From NCBI RefSeq assembly GCF_019890725.1, contig NZ_JAINZZ010000046.1:1-63202 (forward strand): 63,202 bases of DNA, in the 5' to 3' direction. This DNA is from Actinacidiphila acidipaludis. Lineage in GTDB: Bacteria; Actinomycetota; Actinomycetes; Streptomycetales; Streptomycetaceae. How positions within the stretch are numbered: position 1 is the first letter of the stretch; each line of letters opens with the position of its first letter. Positions 17,123 to 25,846 of this stretch are shown here, piece by piece. The position numbers were made by a program, and so were the translations under genes. The notes under the pieces are model-generated. The model saw only the letters and a list, made by a program, of their open reading frames with translations. It searched no databases and was not told the DNA's origin.

Positions 17123-17824
17123 TCAGCCCACCGCCCGTTCCGGTGCCGCCGCCGGGGGTGCGAACCCGCCGAACACCCCGTCGTGGTGGACCAGCGGGCG
17201 AGCCGGGCGCCGCGGCGCGTGACCCGCTCCCGGGCCGGTGGCCACCACACTGCCCAGGACGAGCGCGTGGTCGCCGGCCGGCACCACCCGGACCAGGGCC
17301 ACGGCCAGCCAGGCGAGCACGTCGTCCAGGACGGGCAGCCCGAGCGCGCCGCGGTGCCAGCGCGTCGCCGGGCCGAAGCGCGGCGCCCCGCTGCGGGCGA
17401 ACCGCAGGGCCAGCTCCTCCTGGTCCTCGGCGAGCAGGTGCACCACCACGTGCTCGGCCTGCTCCACGGTCGACCAGGCGGACGCCCCCCGGCCCACCGT
17501 GAAGGACACCATCGGCGGGTCCAGTGACACCGACGTCAGAGAGGTCGCACAGAACCCGGCCGGCACGTCGAGGCCCGCGGTGATCACCGCGACCCCCTTG
17601 GCGTGGTGCCGCATCACCGCACGGAAGGCCCCCGGGTCGACCGGCTCCCCCGGCTCCCCCGGCCCGTCCGGCCCGACCGGCTCAGCCGCCCCGGTCACCT
17701 CCGTCTCCGCCGCGCCCTGACCCGCCGCCGGAGCCTTCACCGGGAGAGCCGGAGCCGTCGGAGCCGGAGCCGTGGGAGCCGGAGCCGTGGGAGCCGCCGG
17801 GGCGGCCGGGGTGACCGCCGTCAT
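17123..17824 (-). CDS. Flavin reductase-like protein (HpaC/NADH:FMN type)
   Basis: 233 residues. The first ~65 are an Ala/Pro/Thr repeat (APTAPAPTAPAP) with no fold. The rest is a flavin-reductase split barrel: FRAVMRHHAKGVAVITAGLDVPAGFCATSLTSVSLDPPMVSFTVGRGASAWSTVEQAEHVVVHLLAEDQEELALRFA. Such enzymes supply reduced FMN or FAD to a partner monooxygenase; no monooxygenase gene is adjacent. Its ATG overlaps the stop of the TPR gene (ATGA), so it is the last gene of the peptide cluster. Direct use of bound flavin on the peptide is an alternative. Confidence 0.85.
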   Translation of the reverse strand: MTAVTPAAPAAPTAPAPTAPAPTAPALPVKAPAAGQGAAETEVTGAAEPVGPDGPGEPGEPVDPGAFRAVMRHHAKGVAVITAGLDVPAGFCATSLTSVSLDPPMVSFTVGRGASAWSTVEQAEHVVVHLLAEDQEELALRFARSGAPRFGPATRWHRGALGLPVLDDVLAWLAVALVRVVPAGDHALVLGSVVATGPGAGHAPRRPARPLVHHDGVFGGFAPPAAAPERAVG

Positions 17825-20103
17825 GCCGCGCTCTCCGTGAGCTGCCGGAGCTCCGCGGCGAACGGCGAGGTCTCACCCAGTTCGTCGTACGCGGCCAGGT
17901 GCGCGGCCCAGTCGGCGCGGGCGCCCTCGGCGTCGCCCAGCGCGTGGCGGGCGGTGCCGCGGCGGAAGAGCAGGTCCGGGTCCTCGTCGGCCAGTGCCGG
18001 CACCGCGATGTCCAGGTCGGCCAGCGCGCGGGCGTGCTCGCCGAGGTCCTGCAGCGCCAGCGCGCGGTTGGCCCGCAGCATCGGGTCGTCGCCCAGCTCG
18101 ACCGCGTGGTCCAGGTCCTCCACCGCGTCCGCCGGCCGGCCCGCGGAGTACGCCAGCACCGCGCGGTTGGCCCAGGCCGGCGCGAACTGCGGGTCGGCCT
18201 CCAGCGCGGCGGTGAAGCTGGTGAACGCCGCCTCGGCCTGCTCGGACTCCGCGAGCAGCGTCCCCTGCGCGCACAGCAGCCGGACGTTCTTGGCGTCCAG
18301 GGCCAGGCCGGTCCGCACGTCCTCGGCGGCCCGGTCCAGCTCGCCCAGCGCGATCAGCAGGTCGGCGCGGTTGACCAGGGTGTCCACATGGCTGGGGTCG
18401 AGGATCGCCGCGTAGTCCAGGTCGCGCAGCGCGGCCTCCTCCTCGCCGAGTTCGCGCAGCAGGTCGGCCCGGTTGAAGTGCGCCTCGTGGAAGGGCGGGC
18501 TGAGCCGGATGGCCACCGCGTAGTCCTCCAGCGCCTCGGCGAACCGGCCCGCGGCCCGGCGTCCGCCCGCGCGCTCGAAGTAGTAGTCGCCGTAGTCGGG
18601 GTCGCGGCTGATGACCAGGTCGTAGTCGGCGAGCGAGCCGTCGTGGTCGCCGAGCGCGGCCAGGATCTGCGCGCGGTTGTAGCGCAGCACCGAGCGGTGC
18701 AGCAGCTGCTCGTCGGGGCCGAGGTCCGCGTCGGTCATCGCGATTGCCTCGTTCACCAGGTCCAGCGACGCCTGCAGGTCGCCGCGGTGGAGTTCCACCA
18801 GCGCCTTGGCGTTGCGCATGAACGCGCCGACGAAGACCGCGCGGTGCGGGTCGGGACGGCTGTCGGCGAAGGCGATCGCGGTGTTGACCCACTCCGTCGC
18901 CCGGGTCTCGTCGTGCATGTTCTTGGGCAGGTGGCGGGTGTACAGCATCGCCATCATGTAGCAGCTGTTCATGTGGATCTCGGGGTCGATGCTGCCGGCC
19001 CGCAGTTCGGCGAAGTAGGAGAAGCCCTTCTCGCCGCGCCGCAGGTACGACAGGCAGGCGCCCGTCTTGTTCGTCAGGTTCCAGTAGGGCTTGGGCCGTT
19101 CGTCGCCGAAGAGGGTCCGGCCGCGGACCGCCATGTCGAGCGCCGCCTCGTAGAAGCCGCCGTCGAAGCAGACCTCGCAGCCCTCGACGAAGGCGTTGCC
19201 CGCGGCGAGCGGGTCCGAGCCGTGCTCCAGGTGGTACAGCCGAGCGCCGAGCGCGGAGCCGGGCTCGCCGTGGTCGGTCAGGTGCGCGGCGCGCGCGTCG
19301 TGGCGGGCGGCGCGGTCGGCCGCGGGCAGGGCGGCGTAGGCGGCGGCCAGCCGCGGGTCGGTGCTGGTGCCCTCGCCGTCGATGTAGAGCTGGGCCGGGT
19401 CGGCGCCCGCCGGCAGCTCGGCCGGGTCGGCCGGCCGTGCCGTGGCCGGGTCGGCGAAGCTCCGCAGCGCGCGGGCCAGTTCGTCGTCGGCGATGCTCGG
19501 CGCCCCGATGCCCTGCGCGGCGGCGGCCTCGGACGCCGCGGTCGCCTCCGCGGCGGTCACCGGGTCGAGCGCGTTCGCGGCCTCGTCCACGACCACCTGG
19601 ATCAGGGCCGGGTCGCAGCGCCGCAGCAGCACCGCGACGAGTTCGCGGTCGGTGGGGTCGGCGCGGTCCAGCTCGCGGAAGCGCAGCACCACGCCGTCGG
19701 GGTGCAGGGTGCGCGCCCAGTCGACGAGCAGCTCGCAGATGCCGTGCGCGACGCGCAGGGTGCGGGCCACCGAGTAGAAGCGGGTGCGTTCGGCGCGGCT
19801 GGCCAGCGCGGTCAGGGTCTGCGGCGCGATCGGGACCAGCGGGGCCAGGTCGGGGGCGAGGGCGATCACCTCGGTCGCCCGCGGCGCTATCAACCCCTCG
19901 TTGTCCGGCACCAGTTCGGGCACGACCGCGCGGATCAGCGCGCCGCCCCCGGAGTAGGGCCCGCGCAGCCGGCGATGACAGCGCACGTCGATCGTGTGGC
20001 GTGGCCCGGCGCCGGACTCCGGCGTCTCCGGGGCGGGTCCGCCGCCGGGAGCGCCGGCGGTGCCCGCGCTGATCCACAGGTGCCGGGTGGAGGTCGAGGT
20101 CAT
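17821..20103 (-). CDS. Large tetratricopeptide-repeat protein of the peptide cluster
   Basis: 760 residues. The N-terminal ~250 form a conserved-looking domain of unknown function (IDVRCHRRLRGPYSGGGALIRAVVPELV, LTALASRAERTRFYSVARTLRVAHGICELLVDWA). From about residue 300 to the end there are TPR-like helix pairs with the W/L/G/Y/A/F/A/P pattern (LRYNRAQILAALGDHDGSLADYDLVISRDP; FTSFTAALEADPQFAPAWANRAVLAYSAGRPADAV). CEVCFDGG contains a Cys pair. It is probably a scaffold binding the peptide or its enzymes. ATG 20103 follows AAGGAG and overlaps the protease stop; its stop overlaps the flavin reductase. Confidence 0.82.
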   Translation of the reverse strand: MTSTSTRHLWISAGTAGAPGGGPAPETPESGAGPRHTIDVRCHRRLRGPYSGGGALIRAVVPELVPDNEGLIAPRATEVIALAPDLAPLVPIAPQTLTALASRAERTRFYSVARTLRVAHGICELLVDWARTLHPDGVVLRFRELDRADPTDRELVAVLLRRCDPALIQVVVDEAANALDPVTAAEATAASEAAAAQGIGAPSIADDELARALRSFADPATARPADPAELPAGADPAQLYIDGEGTSTDPRLAAAYAALPAADRAARHDARAAHLTDHGEPGSALGARLYHLEHGSDPLAAGNAFVEGCEVCFDGGFYEAALDMAVRGRTLFGDERPKPYWNLTNKTGACLSYLRRGEKGFSYFAELRAGSIDPEIHMNSCYMMAMLYTRHLPKNMHDETRATEWVNTAIAFADSRPDPHRAVFVGAFMRNAKALVELHRGDLQASLDLVNEAIAMTDADLGPDEQLLHRSVLRYNRAQILAALGDHDGSLADYDLVISRDPDYGDYYFERAGGRRAAGRFAEALEDYAVAIRLSPPFHEAHFNRADLLRELGEEEAALRDLDYAAILDPSHVDTLVNRADLLIALGELDRAAEDVRTGLALDAKNVRLLCAQGTLLAESEQAEAAFTSFTAALEADPQFAPAWANRAVLAYSAGRPADAVEDLDHAVELGDDPMLRANRALALQDLGEHARALADLDIAVPALADEDPDLLFRRGTARHALGDAEGARADWAAHLAAYDELGETSPFAAELRQLTESAA

Positions 20104-21455
20104 GACGGTGCTCCTTGGGTTGAGGTGGCGCGGGCACGCCGGTCCCGCACGGTGACGTAGAGCAGCAGGCCGATCTGGAGTCCCGTCAGGCCGACGAAGC
20201 TCACCGCGTCGAGCAGCGCTCCGGTGGGAGTGCCCGAGCCCCGGAACCGGTCGCTGACCAGCGACCAGAAGTGCACGGTGGTCGGTATTCCGGCCCACAC
20301 CAGGCTGCCGAGCGAGAAGCCGTACCCGGCGACCAGCAGCGGCGCGTACCAGCGGGCCATCGCCCGGTCCCGGTCCGACCACTGGTCGTCGGAGCCGCCG
20401 TCGGCGCCGGGGTTCTCGCCGCCGGCCGCCTCCCCGGCGAGGTCCGCACCGTCCGCACCCCCCGCGCCGCCCGCGCCGCCCGCGCCGTCGACCGACGGGT
20501 CCGCGACGGCGGAAGCCGTCCCGTCCGGGACGGTGGCGCCCGCCTTCGCGGACCCCCGGCGCACCACCTGCCGGAAGCGGCGCCGCAGATGGGCGCGGGT
20601 GGCGTTCTGCAGGTCCGAGCAGCGCAGGGCGTTGGTCAGGACGTAGTAGAGGTCGGTCTCCAGGTAGAACATGAACTGCCAGACCAGGCGCATGACGCAG
20701 GTGAACGCCACGGCCAGCAGCAGGGCCGGGACCCAGCCGGGCACGCCGTGCCCGCGGAGGGCCACGGCCAGCAGGTCGAGGCCGGCGATCAGCACGGCGT
20801 CGGCCAGCATGCCCGCGACGAACGGCAGATAGCGGCGCCGGCGCGGCACGCTGAACAGCGAGTCCAGCCGGGTCTCGGCCACCAGGTAGTACAGCCGCCT
20901 GCTGATGGTCAGCGTCGAGGGCAGGCCGAGGCGCCGCCCGGACAGCGCGTGGAACCCCTCGTGGATGAGGATGCAGGGGATCTGCACCACCGTCAGGGTG
21001 ATGGGGATCAGCGCGAGATGACTGGTGAAGAACACGTCGTGGTACGAGGGCCGCAGCGAGGCGTCACGCACCCATTCCACGCCGGCGGCCAGCAGCAGCA
21101 CGGCGTAGCAGAACCACGCCGGGCCGGAGAACGTCCAGCGGCCCAGCCGCTGCCAGCGCACGGGCGCGGGCGGCGGAGGCGGTTCGCCGTTCTCGGTGAG
21201 AAAGCCGAGGTCCTCCAGGATCTCCAGGAAGTCGTCGACGTCGAGCGTCTCGCCGCAGGTCCGCTCGTACCAGGCGGCGACCTCGTCGAGCGGCACGCCC
21301 GCGTCCAGCATCCGCAGCGCCTCGGCCCCCTCCTCGGGGAAGAGCGCGTACGAGGCGGTGTCGGGCCGGCCGACCATGACCCCGTCGTCCTCGGGGACCA
21401 TCGTGAGCCGGTGGAGGCGAACGGTGGTGACGCGGCCGGGCGGCGTGACGGTCAT
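20100..21455 (-). CDS. Membrane zinc metalloprotease (M50-like) with PqqD-like N-terminal domain
   Basis: 451 residues. Residues ~20-90 (GVMVGRPDTASYALFPEEGAEALRML ... FLEILEDLGFL) resemble PqqD/RRE leader-binding domains. Membrane segments follow (WFCYAVLLLAAGVEW; IPITLTVVQIPCILIHEGFHAL) with the zinc motif HEGFH at 165-169; later segments include PFVAGMLADAVLIAGLDLLAVAL and a C-terminal pair. A Gly/Ala/Asp-rich cytoplasmic loop lies at ~320-360. This is the architecture of site-2-type peptidases that cut peptides at or in the membrane. It lies ~200 bases downstream of the small peptide gene and overlaps the TPR gene, suggesting it processes or exports that peptide. Confidence 0.82.
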   Translation of the reverse strand: MTVTPPGRVTTVRLHRLTMVPEDDGVMVGRPDTASYALFPEEGAEALRMLDAGVPLDEVAAWYERTCGETLDVDDFLEILEDLGFLTENGEPPPPPAPVRWQRLGRWTFSGPAWFCYAVLLLAAGVEWVRDASLRPSYHDVFFTSHLALIPITLTVVQIPCILIHEGFHALSGRRLGLPSTLTISRRLYYLVAETRLDSLFSVPRRRRYLPFVAGMLADAVLIAGLDLLAVALRGHGVPGWVPALLLAVAFTCVMRLVWQFMFYLETDLYYVLTNALRCSDLQNATRAHLRRRFRQVVRRGSAKAGATVPDGTASAVADPSVDGAGGAGGAGGADGADLAGEAAGGENPGADGGSDDQWSDRDRAMARWYAPLLVAGYGFSLGSLVWAGIPTTVHFWSLVSDRFRGSGTPTGALLDAVSFVGLTGLQIGLLLYVTVRDRRARATSTQGAPS

Positions 21456-21520
21456 ACGGCACGTCTCTCTCTGCGGGGAGCTCGGCGCGAGCTCTGCGGA
21501 CGGCTCGGTGACGCTCTGCG

Positions 21521-21584
21521 GGAGGAGGCTCCGCAGGGAGGAGGTTCCGCAGGGAGAAGTCCCTGCAGGGAAGAGGCTCTGCGG
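21521..21584. repeat. Four imperfect 16-bp tandem repeats between peptide and protease genes
   Basis: Units start at 21521, 21537, 21553 and 21569, each close to GGAGGAGGCTCCGCAG. On the transcribed strand they lie in the untranslated stretch between the peptide stop and the protease ATG, where they could form structure that uncouples expression of the peptide from that of the enzymes. Confidence 0.7.
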
Positions 21585-21651
21585 AACGTGGCCGGGGCCG
21601 GACTGCGCGGACCACGCGAAGGCCGGCCCCGGTTGGTGAGGTGCCCGCTCC

Positions 21652-21729
21652 TTAGAGCGCGGAGCAGCAGTAGTACGCGGAGCTGGTCAGCCGAATCGGG
21701 CCGGCCTTGCGGATCGACATCTTCTTCAT
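21652..21729 (-). CDS. Candidate RiPP-type precursor peptide, 25 residues
   Basis: A 26-codon gene reading MKKMSIRKAG at the start and SSAYYCCSAL at the end, with a basic N-terminal half (Lys2, Lys3, Arg7, Lys8, Arg13) and a short C-terminal half holding Tyr-Tyr-Cys-Cys. A very strong ribosome site (GGAGGGAGGG at 21736-21745 on the plus-strand complement) lies six bases before the ATG, far stronger than its neighbours'. The stop is TAA. It heads the transcript protease-TPR-flavin reductase. The leader-like basic half, Cys/Tyr core and adjacent PqqD-like domain point to a modified peptide; I do not recognise the family. Confidence 0.75.
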   Translation of the reverse strand: MKKMSIRKAGPIRLTSSAYYCCSAL

Positions 21730-22156
21730 GGTTTTCCCTCCCTCCGGTACTCGTGCGGAATTGACCCGGCTTCAGCGGCCACGGGCCTTGACCCGGGGCC
21801 TCGCCGGAACCGGGCCAATACTGTTAGGAGGTACGGGAGTTGACGTCGGCAATATGACGTACGCGCGCAGGTGGGAAATGACTAGCCGTGGTGTCCCAGG
21901 GCGAACAGCAGTCACTACCGCCCCGGTTTCCCCTGGTCATTCCGATGATTACCAGACTGCGAATGTCGCGGGACCGCGCTTTCCCGGCCCCGCTCCCGCG
22001 GCCGCCGCAGCCGTCCCACAAGGCACGAAACATCGCACGCGCCCTCCGGGGGTGGCTCCCACCAGCCATGACGAGAAAGGCTTGTTCGGAACGTATTGCG
22101 GCCGGGAGCGGAATGCGCCCGTCGACAGCCCGTAGCGGTCTGCACACAATCACCAC
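21730..22156. promoter_or_regulatory. Divergent promoter region between peptide gene and LAL regulator
   Basis: 427 bases without a convincing gene, and noticeably more A/T-rich than its surroundings (e.g. 21815-21900 and 21940-21965). It must hold promoters for the peptide operon (leftward) and the LAL gene (rightward). TTGCCG on the minus strand (about 21846-21851) followed by an A/T-rich TAACAGTATTG is the best leftward candidate, but spacing is poor. TTGACG at 21840-21845 is a rightward -35 candidate. Confidence 0.4.
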
Positions 22157-25126
22157 ATGACCACATCACCACCATTAGTCGGGCGTGCCGCGGAACGGGG
22201 AGTCGTCGCGGAAGCCTTTGCGCGGACGGCCGCGGGCCAGGCCCAGACCGTCCTCGTCACGGGGGAGGCGGGGATCGGGAAGACCCGCCTGATCGAGGAG
22301 CTGGGCGCCCTGGCCCGGGCGTCCGACGGCGCGGTGCATCTGCGCACCGGCGAGTCCGTGCCGCTCAGCGGGACGACCCTGGCCTACGGGCCGTTCGTCG
22401 CCGCGCTGCGCGACCGGGTGGAGTGGCTGTTCGCCGACGACCGGCCGGGAGACCCCGCGGCCGCCCGTCAGCGCCTGTTCGAGCGGATGCTGGAACTGCT
22501 CACCGAGCTGTCCGCCCGGGCGCCGCTCGTCCTGGTCCTGGAGGACGTGCACTGGGCGGACGCCTCCACCCGGGAACTGCTGGCGTTCCTCGCGGTGCGG
22601 CTGCGCGGCCGGCGGGTGCTCATGGTCGCCACCCTGCGCGACGAGGACCTGCCGCCGGACGCCCGCCGCTGGCTGGCCGAGCTGGTGCGATGTCCCCGCG
22701 TGACGCGTCTGCGGCTGACCGGACTCAGCGACGCCGAGCTCACCGAACTCGTCCGCGGGCAACTGCCGGCCGGCGCCCGCGACGAGGACGTGGCCGCCGC
22801 CGTCGCCGCGGCCGAGGGCAACCCGCTGTACGCCCAGGAACTGGTCCGCGCCGGCCGGCACTGGCCGCCGGTCTCCATCGCCGAGGTCGTGCTGGCCCGG
22901 GTGGGCTGCGTCCCCCGGCAGGTCCGCGAGGTGCTCGACCAGATGTCGGTGACCGACGGCGGCATGTCCCACGACCTGCTCGCGGCCACCGTGCCGCTGT
23001 CCGAACGCGCCCTGCTGACCGCCCTCCGCCAGGCCGTCACGCTGCGGCTGCTGAACGCCACCGGGGACGGCTACGCCCTGCCGCACGGCCTCATCCGGCA
23101 GATCCTGTACGCCGACCTGCTGCCCGGCGAGCGGCGCCGGCTGCACCGCAGGTACGCCGGGGCGCTCGCCGACCGCAAGGGCTCCGACCCGGCCTGCGTG
23201 GCCCGCCAGTGGTACCTCGCCGACTGCCCCGACCGCGCCGCCGAGGCGGCGCTGACCGCCGCGCGTCTCGCGGTCGCCGCCCGAGCGCACCCGGAGGCCG
23301 ACCGGCTGTACGCGCTGGTCGTCGAGCTCGCGGCATGGCTGCCGGGGCACGGGCCCGCGGTGTGGGAGGAGGCGGCGCGCGCGGCCAGTTGGGCGGGGGA
23401 ACCCGCCCGCGCGTGCCGCTACCTGGAGACCGCGCTGGCGGCGGCCGGTGGTCCGGGGGCCGGCGCGGGCGGCGCTTCGGCTTGCGGCCCGGTCACCGGT
23501 CCGGTACGCGGTCCGGCGGGCGCCCCGGTCACCGGGCCGGCCGACGCGGACCGGAGCGGGGACGGCGTTGGCGGGGCGGGGTACGCCGCGGAACGGGCCC
23601 GGCTCCTGGAGCGCCTGGGCCGCTACCGCCGCGAGACCGGCGACCTGCGGGCCGCGCTGGAGGCCACCGAGGAGGCCGTGCGATTACTGGACGGCGAGCC
23701 GCCGTCCGCGCTGCAGGCCCGGGTGCTGGCCGCGACCGGCGCCGGGCTGATGCTCCTCGGCCGCCCCGAGGAGGCGCTACCCCCGACCGAGCAGGCGCTG
23801 CGGGTGGCCCGCGCCGTCGACGCGCCCGCCGAGCACGGCCACGCGCTGACCACCCTCGGCGTCATCCTCGCCCAGCGCGGCGAGTTGGGCGCCGGCCTGG
23901 ACGCCCTGCGCTCCGCCCGGGGCCTGGCGCAGCGCACCGGCGCCGCCGAGGAGGTGCTGCGCGCGGCGAGCAACCACATGTACGTGCTGTGCACGGCCGG
24001 CCGGTTCACCGAGGCGCGGGACGTCGCCCGCGACGGGCGGCGGGCGGCGGCGGAGCTGGGCGCGCCGCCGTCGCTGGGCGCGGTGCTGGAGTTCAACACC
24101 GCGGCCGTGCTGGTGGCGACCGGCCAGTGGGACGAGGCCGACCTGCTGCTGGCCGAACTGACCGGCGGCGCCACCCCGCACGACCGCCGTTTCCTCGACC
24201 TGCTGCGGCTCGAACTGGCCGTCGGCCGCGGCCAGGAGCGCCGGGTCGCCGAACTCACGGCGGACCTCGGCGCCGGGCCCGACGACCCGCGGCTGCTCGG
24301 GCCGCTGCACGCCTGCCTGGCCGAACACGCGCTCGCCGCAGGCCGGCCGGCCGAGGCCGCGGGCCATCTGCTGGAAGGTCTGGCGGCGCTGGACGGCGGC
24401 GCCATGGCCGAGGACGAGATCCGGCTGCTGGCGGGCGGCGTCCGGCTGGTGGCCGATCTGGCCCTGCTGCCGCGGGCGGTGAGGCCGCGTGACCTGCCGG
24501 CGGGCTGGACGGCGGTGGCCGACACGTTCGCCCGGCGGGCCCGCGGCACCGCGGAGGGCTGCGCCGGGGAGCCGGTGGTGGCCGCGTACGGGGCGCTGGC
24601 GGCGGCCGAACACGCCCGTCGGCACGGCGCCGACGACCGGGCGACGTGGCGTGCGGTCGCCGAGGCGTGGCGGGCCGCGCAGCAGCCGCACCGCGAGGCG
24701 TACGCGCGGCTGCGGGAGGCGGAGACGGCGGTCAGGGCGGGCCGCCGGGAGCAGGCGGGGCGGGCGCTGGCCGCCTGCGAGAGCCTGGCCGGGCCGCTGG
24801 CCGCCGCGCCCCTGCTGCGTATGGCCCGGGAGGTCGCGGCGCGCGGCCGGCTCGGCGCACCGCCCGCCCCCGCCGCCCCGGCGGCCGCCGAGCACGCCCG
24901 CTTCGACCTGACCGAACGGGAGACGCAGGTGCTGGCGCTGCTCTCCGACGGGCACAGCAACCGCCAGATAGCCCGTTCCCTCTACATCAGCGACCGCACG
25001 GTGGCCGTCCATGTCTCGCACATCCTGGACAAGCTGGGGGTCCGCAACCGCACCGAGGCCGCCCTCGTGCACGCCGCCGCCCGCACCCACCGCGTCGCGG
25101 AGCCGGGCCCGGTCCCCCACGCGTGA
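22157..25126 (+). CDS. LAL-type LuxR-family regulator with two TTA codons
   Basis: 989 residues, a STAND ATPase regulator. Walker A is GEAGIGKT (36-43) and Walker B is LVLVLEDVHWAD. A long helical TPR-like middle follows, and the C-terminal LuxR helix-turn-helix reads LTERETQVLALLSDGHSNRQIARSLYISDRTVAVHVSHILDKLGV. It is divergent from the peptide cluster, so that cluster is its obvious target. Codon 7 (22175-22177) and codon 510 (23684-23686) are TTA, read only by the bldA tRNA in Streptomyces; translation should be restricted to late growth. ATG 22157 has no strong ribosome site. Confidence 0.92.
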   Translation: MTTSPPLVGRAAERGVVAEAFARTAAGQAQTVLVTGEAGIGKTRLIEELGALARASDGAVHLRTGESVPLSGTTLAYGPFVAALRDRVEWLFADDRPGDPAAARQRLFERMLELLTELSARAPLVLVLEDVHWADASTRELLAFLAVRLRGRRVLMVATLRDEDLPPDARRWLAELVRCPRVTRLRLTGLSDAELTELVRGQLPAGARDEDVAAAVAAAEGNPLYAQELVRAGRHWPPVSIAEVVLARVGCVPRQVREVLDQMSVTDGGMSHDLLAATVPLSERALLTALRQAVTLRLLNATGDGYALPHGLIRQILYADLLPGERRRLHRRYAGALADRKGSDPACVARQWYLADCPDRAAEAALTAARLAVAARAHPEADRLYALVVELAAWLPGHGPAVWEEAARAASWAGEPARACRYLETALAAAGGPGAGAGGASACGPVTGPVRGPAGAPVTGPADADRSGDGVGGAGYAAERARLLERLGRYRRETGDLRAALEATEEAVRLLDGEPPSALQARVLAATGAGLMLLGRPEEALPPTEQALRVARAVDAPAEHGHALTTLGVILAQRGELGAGLDALRSARGLAQRTGAAEEVLRAASNHMYVLCTAGRFTEARDVARDGRRAAAELGAPPSLGAVLEFNTAAVLVATGQWDEADLLLAELTGGATPHDRRFLDLLRLELAVGRGQERRVAELTADLGAGPDDPRLLGPLHACLAEHALAAGRPAEAAGHLLEGLAALDGGAMAEDEIRLLAGGVRLVADLALLPRAVRPRDLPAGWTAVADTFARRARGTAEGCAGEPVVAAYGALAAAEHARRHGADDRATWRAVAEAWRAAQQPHREAYARLREAETAVRAGRREQAGRALAACESLAGPLAAAPLLRMAREVAARGRLGAPPAPAAPAAAEHARFDLTERETQVLALLSDGHSNRQIARSLYISDRTVAVHVSHILDKLGVRNRTEAALVHAAARTHRVAEPGPVPHA

Positions 25127-25202
25127 CGGCGGACGCGCCGCCCGGCCGCGGAAACCACCGAGCACAAGGCACCACGGCGCCACCGCCCACCGCACCAAAC
25201 GA

Positions 25203-25246
25203 AGCGGGCCCCCGGCTGCGACTTCCGTCACTGCCGAGGGCCCGCT
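25203..25246. terminator. Terminator between LAL regulator and tRNA-Leu
   Basis: AGCGGGCCC (25203-25211) pairs with GGGCCCGCT (25238-25246), and a further inner CGGC/GCCG can pair. It lies between the convergent LAL gene and tRNA-Leu and can serve both. Confidence 0.6.
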
Positions 25247-25263
25247 CACGGGTACCTCTGTTG

Positions 25264-25347
25264 TGCGCGAGGGGGGAGTTGAACCCCCACGCCCTTGCGG
25301 GCACTGGAACCTGAATCCAGCGCGTCTGCCTATTCCGCCACCCGCGC
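25264..25347 (-). tRNA. tRNA-Leu (anticodon CAG)
   Basis: An 84-nt class II tRNA. The acceptor GCGCGGG pairs with CTCGCGC and the discriminator is A. The anticodon loop is TTCAGGT with CAG. A long variable arm follows (TGCCCGCAAGGGCGT) and the T arm is GGGGGTTCAACTCCCCC. CCA is not encoded. It reads CUG codons. Confidence 0.96.
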
Positions 25348-25846
25348 ATGGGTGCTGCCGTTCGATTCTCACACATCCGGTGGACTGGCTTGTCCTTGCG
25401 GTGTGGGAGCGCCTCCCGACATGCAGAAGATTAGCACGCTGCAGGCGGTGCCCTCACATCGGTTTCCGCCCGGGGCCGGCGGGCGGAAGCGGAGGGAAGC
25501 GGAGGACGCAGTGCCGCGACGACACGGCGGCGGCACCGCCACGGCACGGCGACGCAATCGAGGAGGGACGGGGAGGGCATGGCGTGCGGGACACTGGACA
25601 GACGAGGCCGGGGACGCCGGTCGGCGGCGGGTGAACCGGGGACCCGCACCGCACGGCGCCTCTACCATCGCAAGGGGCAGGGGAAGCCAGGGCGTACCAG
25701 GGGACGGCCGGACACGGCGCGGTGTGAGGGTTGACACTGCCCTGTCCAGCAAGATCGGGGAACCACCGGTTTTTCCCGTGCGTGGATACGATCAGTGAGC
25801 AGTACGGACATGACTCGAAGGACGGCCCCGAGGAGGGAGGTGCCCG
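25348..25846. promoter_or_regulatory. Intergenic region with tRNA-Leu and fhaA promoters
   Basis: 499 bases without a supported gene. On the minus strand TAATCT (25428-25433) is a candidate -10 for tRNA-Leu. Toward fhaA, TACGAT (25787-25792) is a good -10, about 55 bases before the GTG start; TTGACA at 25731-25736 is too far upstream of it and may belong to another start. GAGGGAGG precedes fhaA. Confidence 0.4.

Noticed and set aside
17899..20160. Long plus-strand open frame opposite the TPR gene
   Set aside because: Low-complexity Val/Arg/Gly composition and no motifs; the minus strand encodes clear TPRs.
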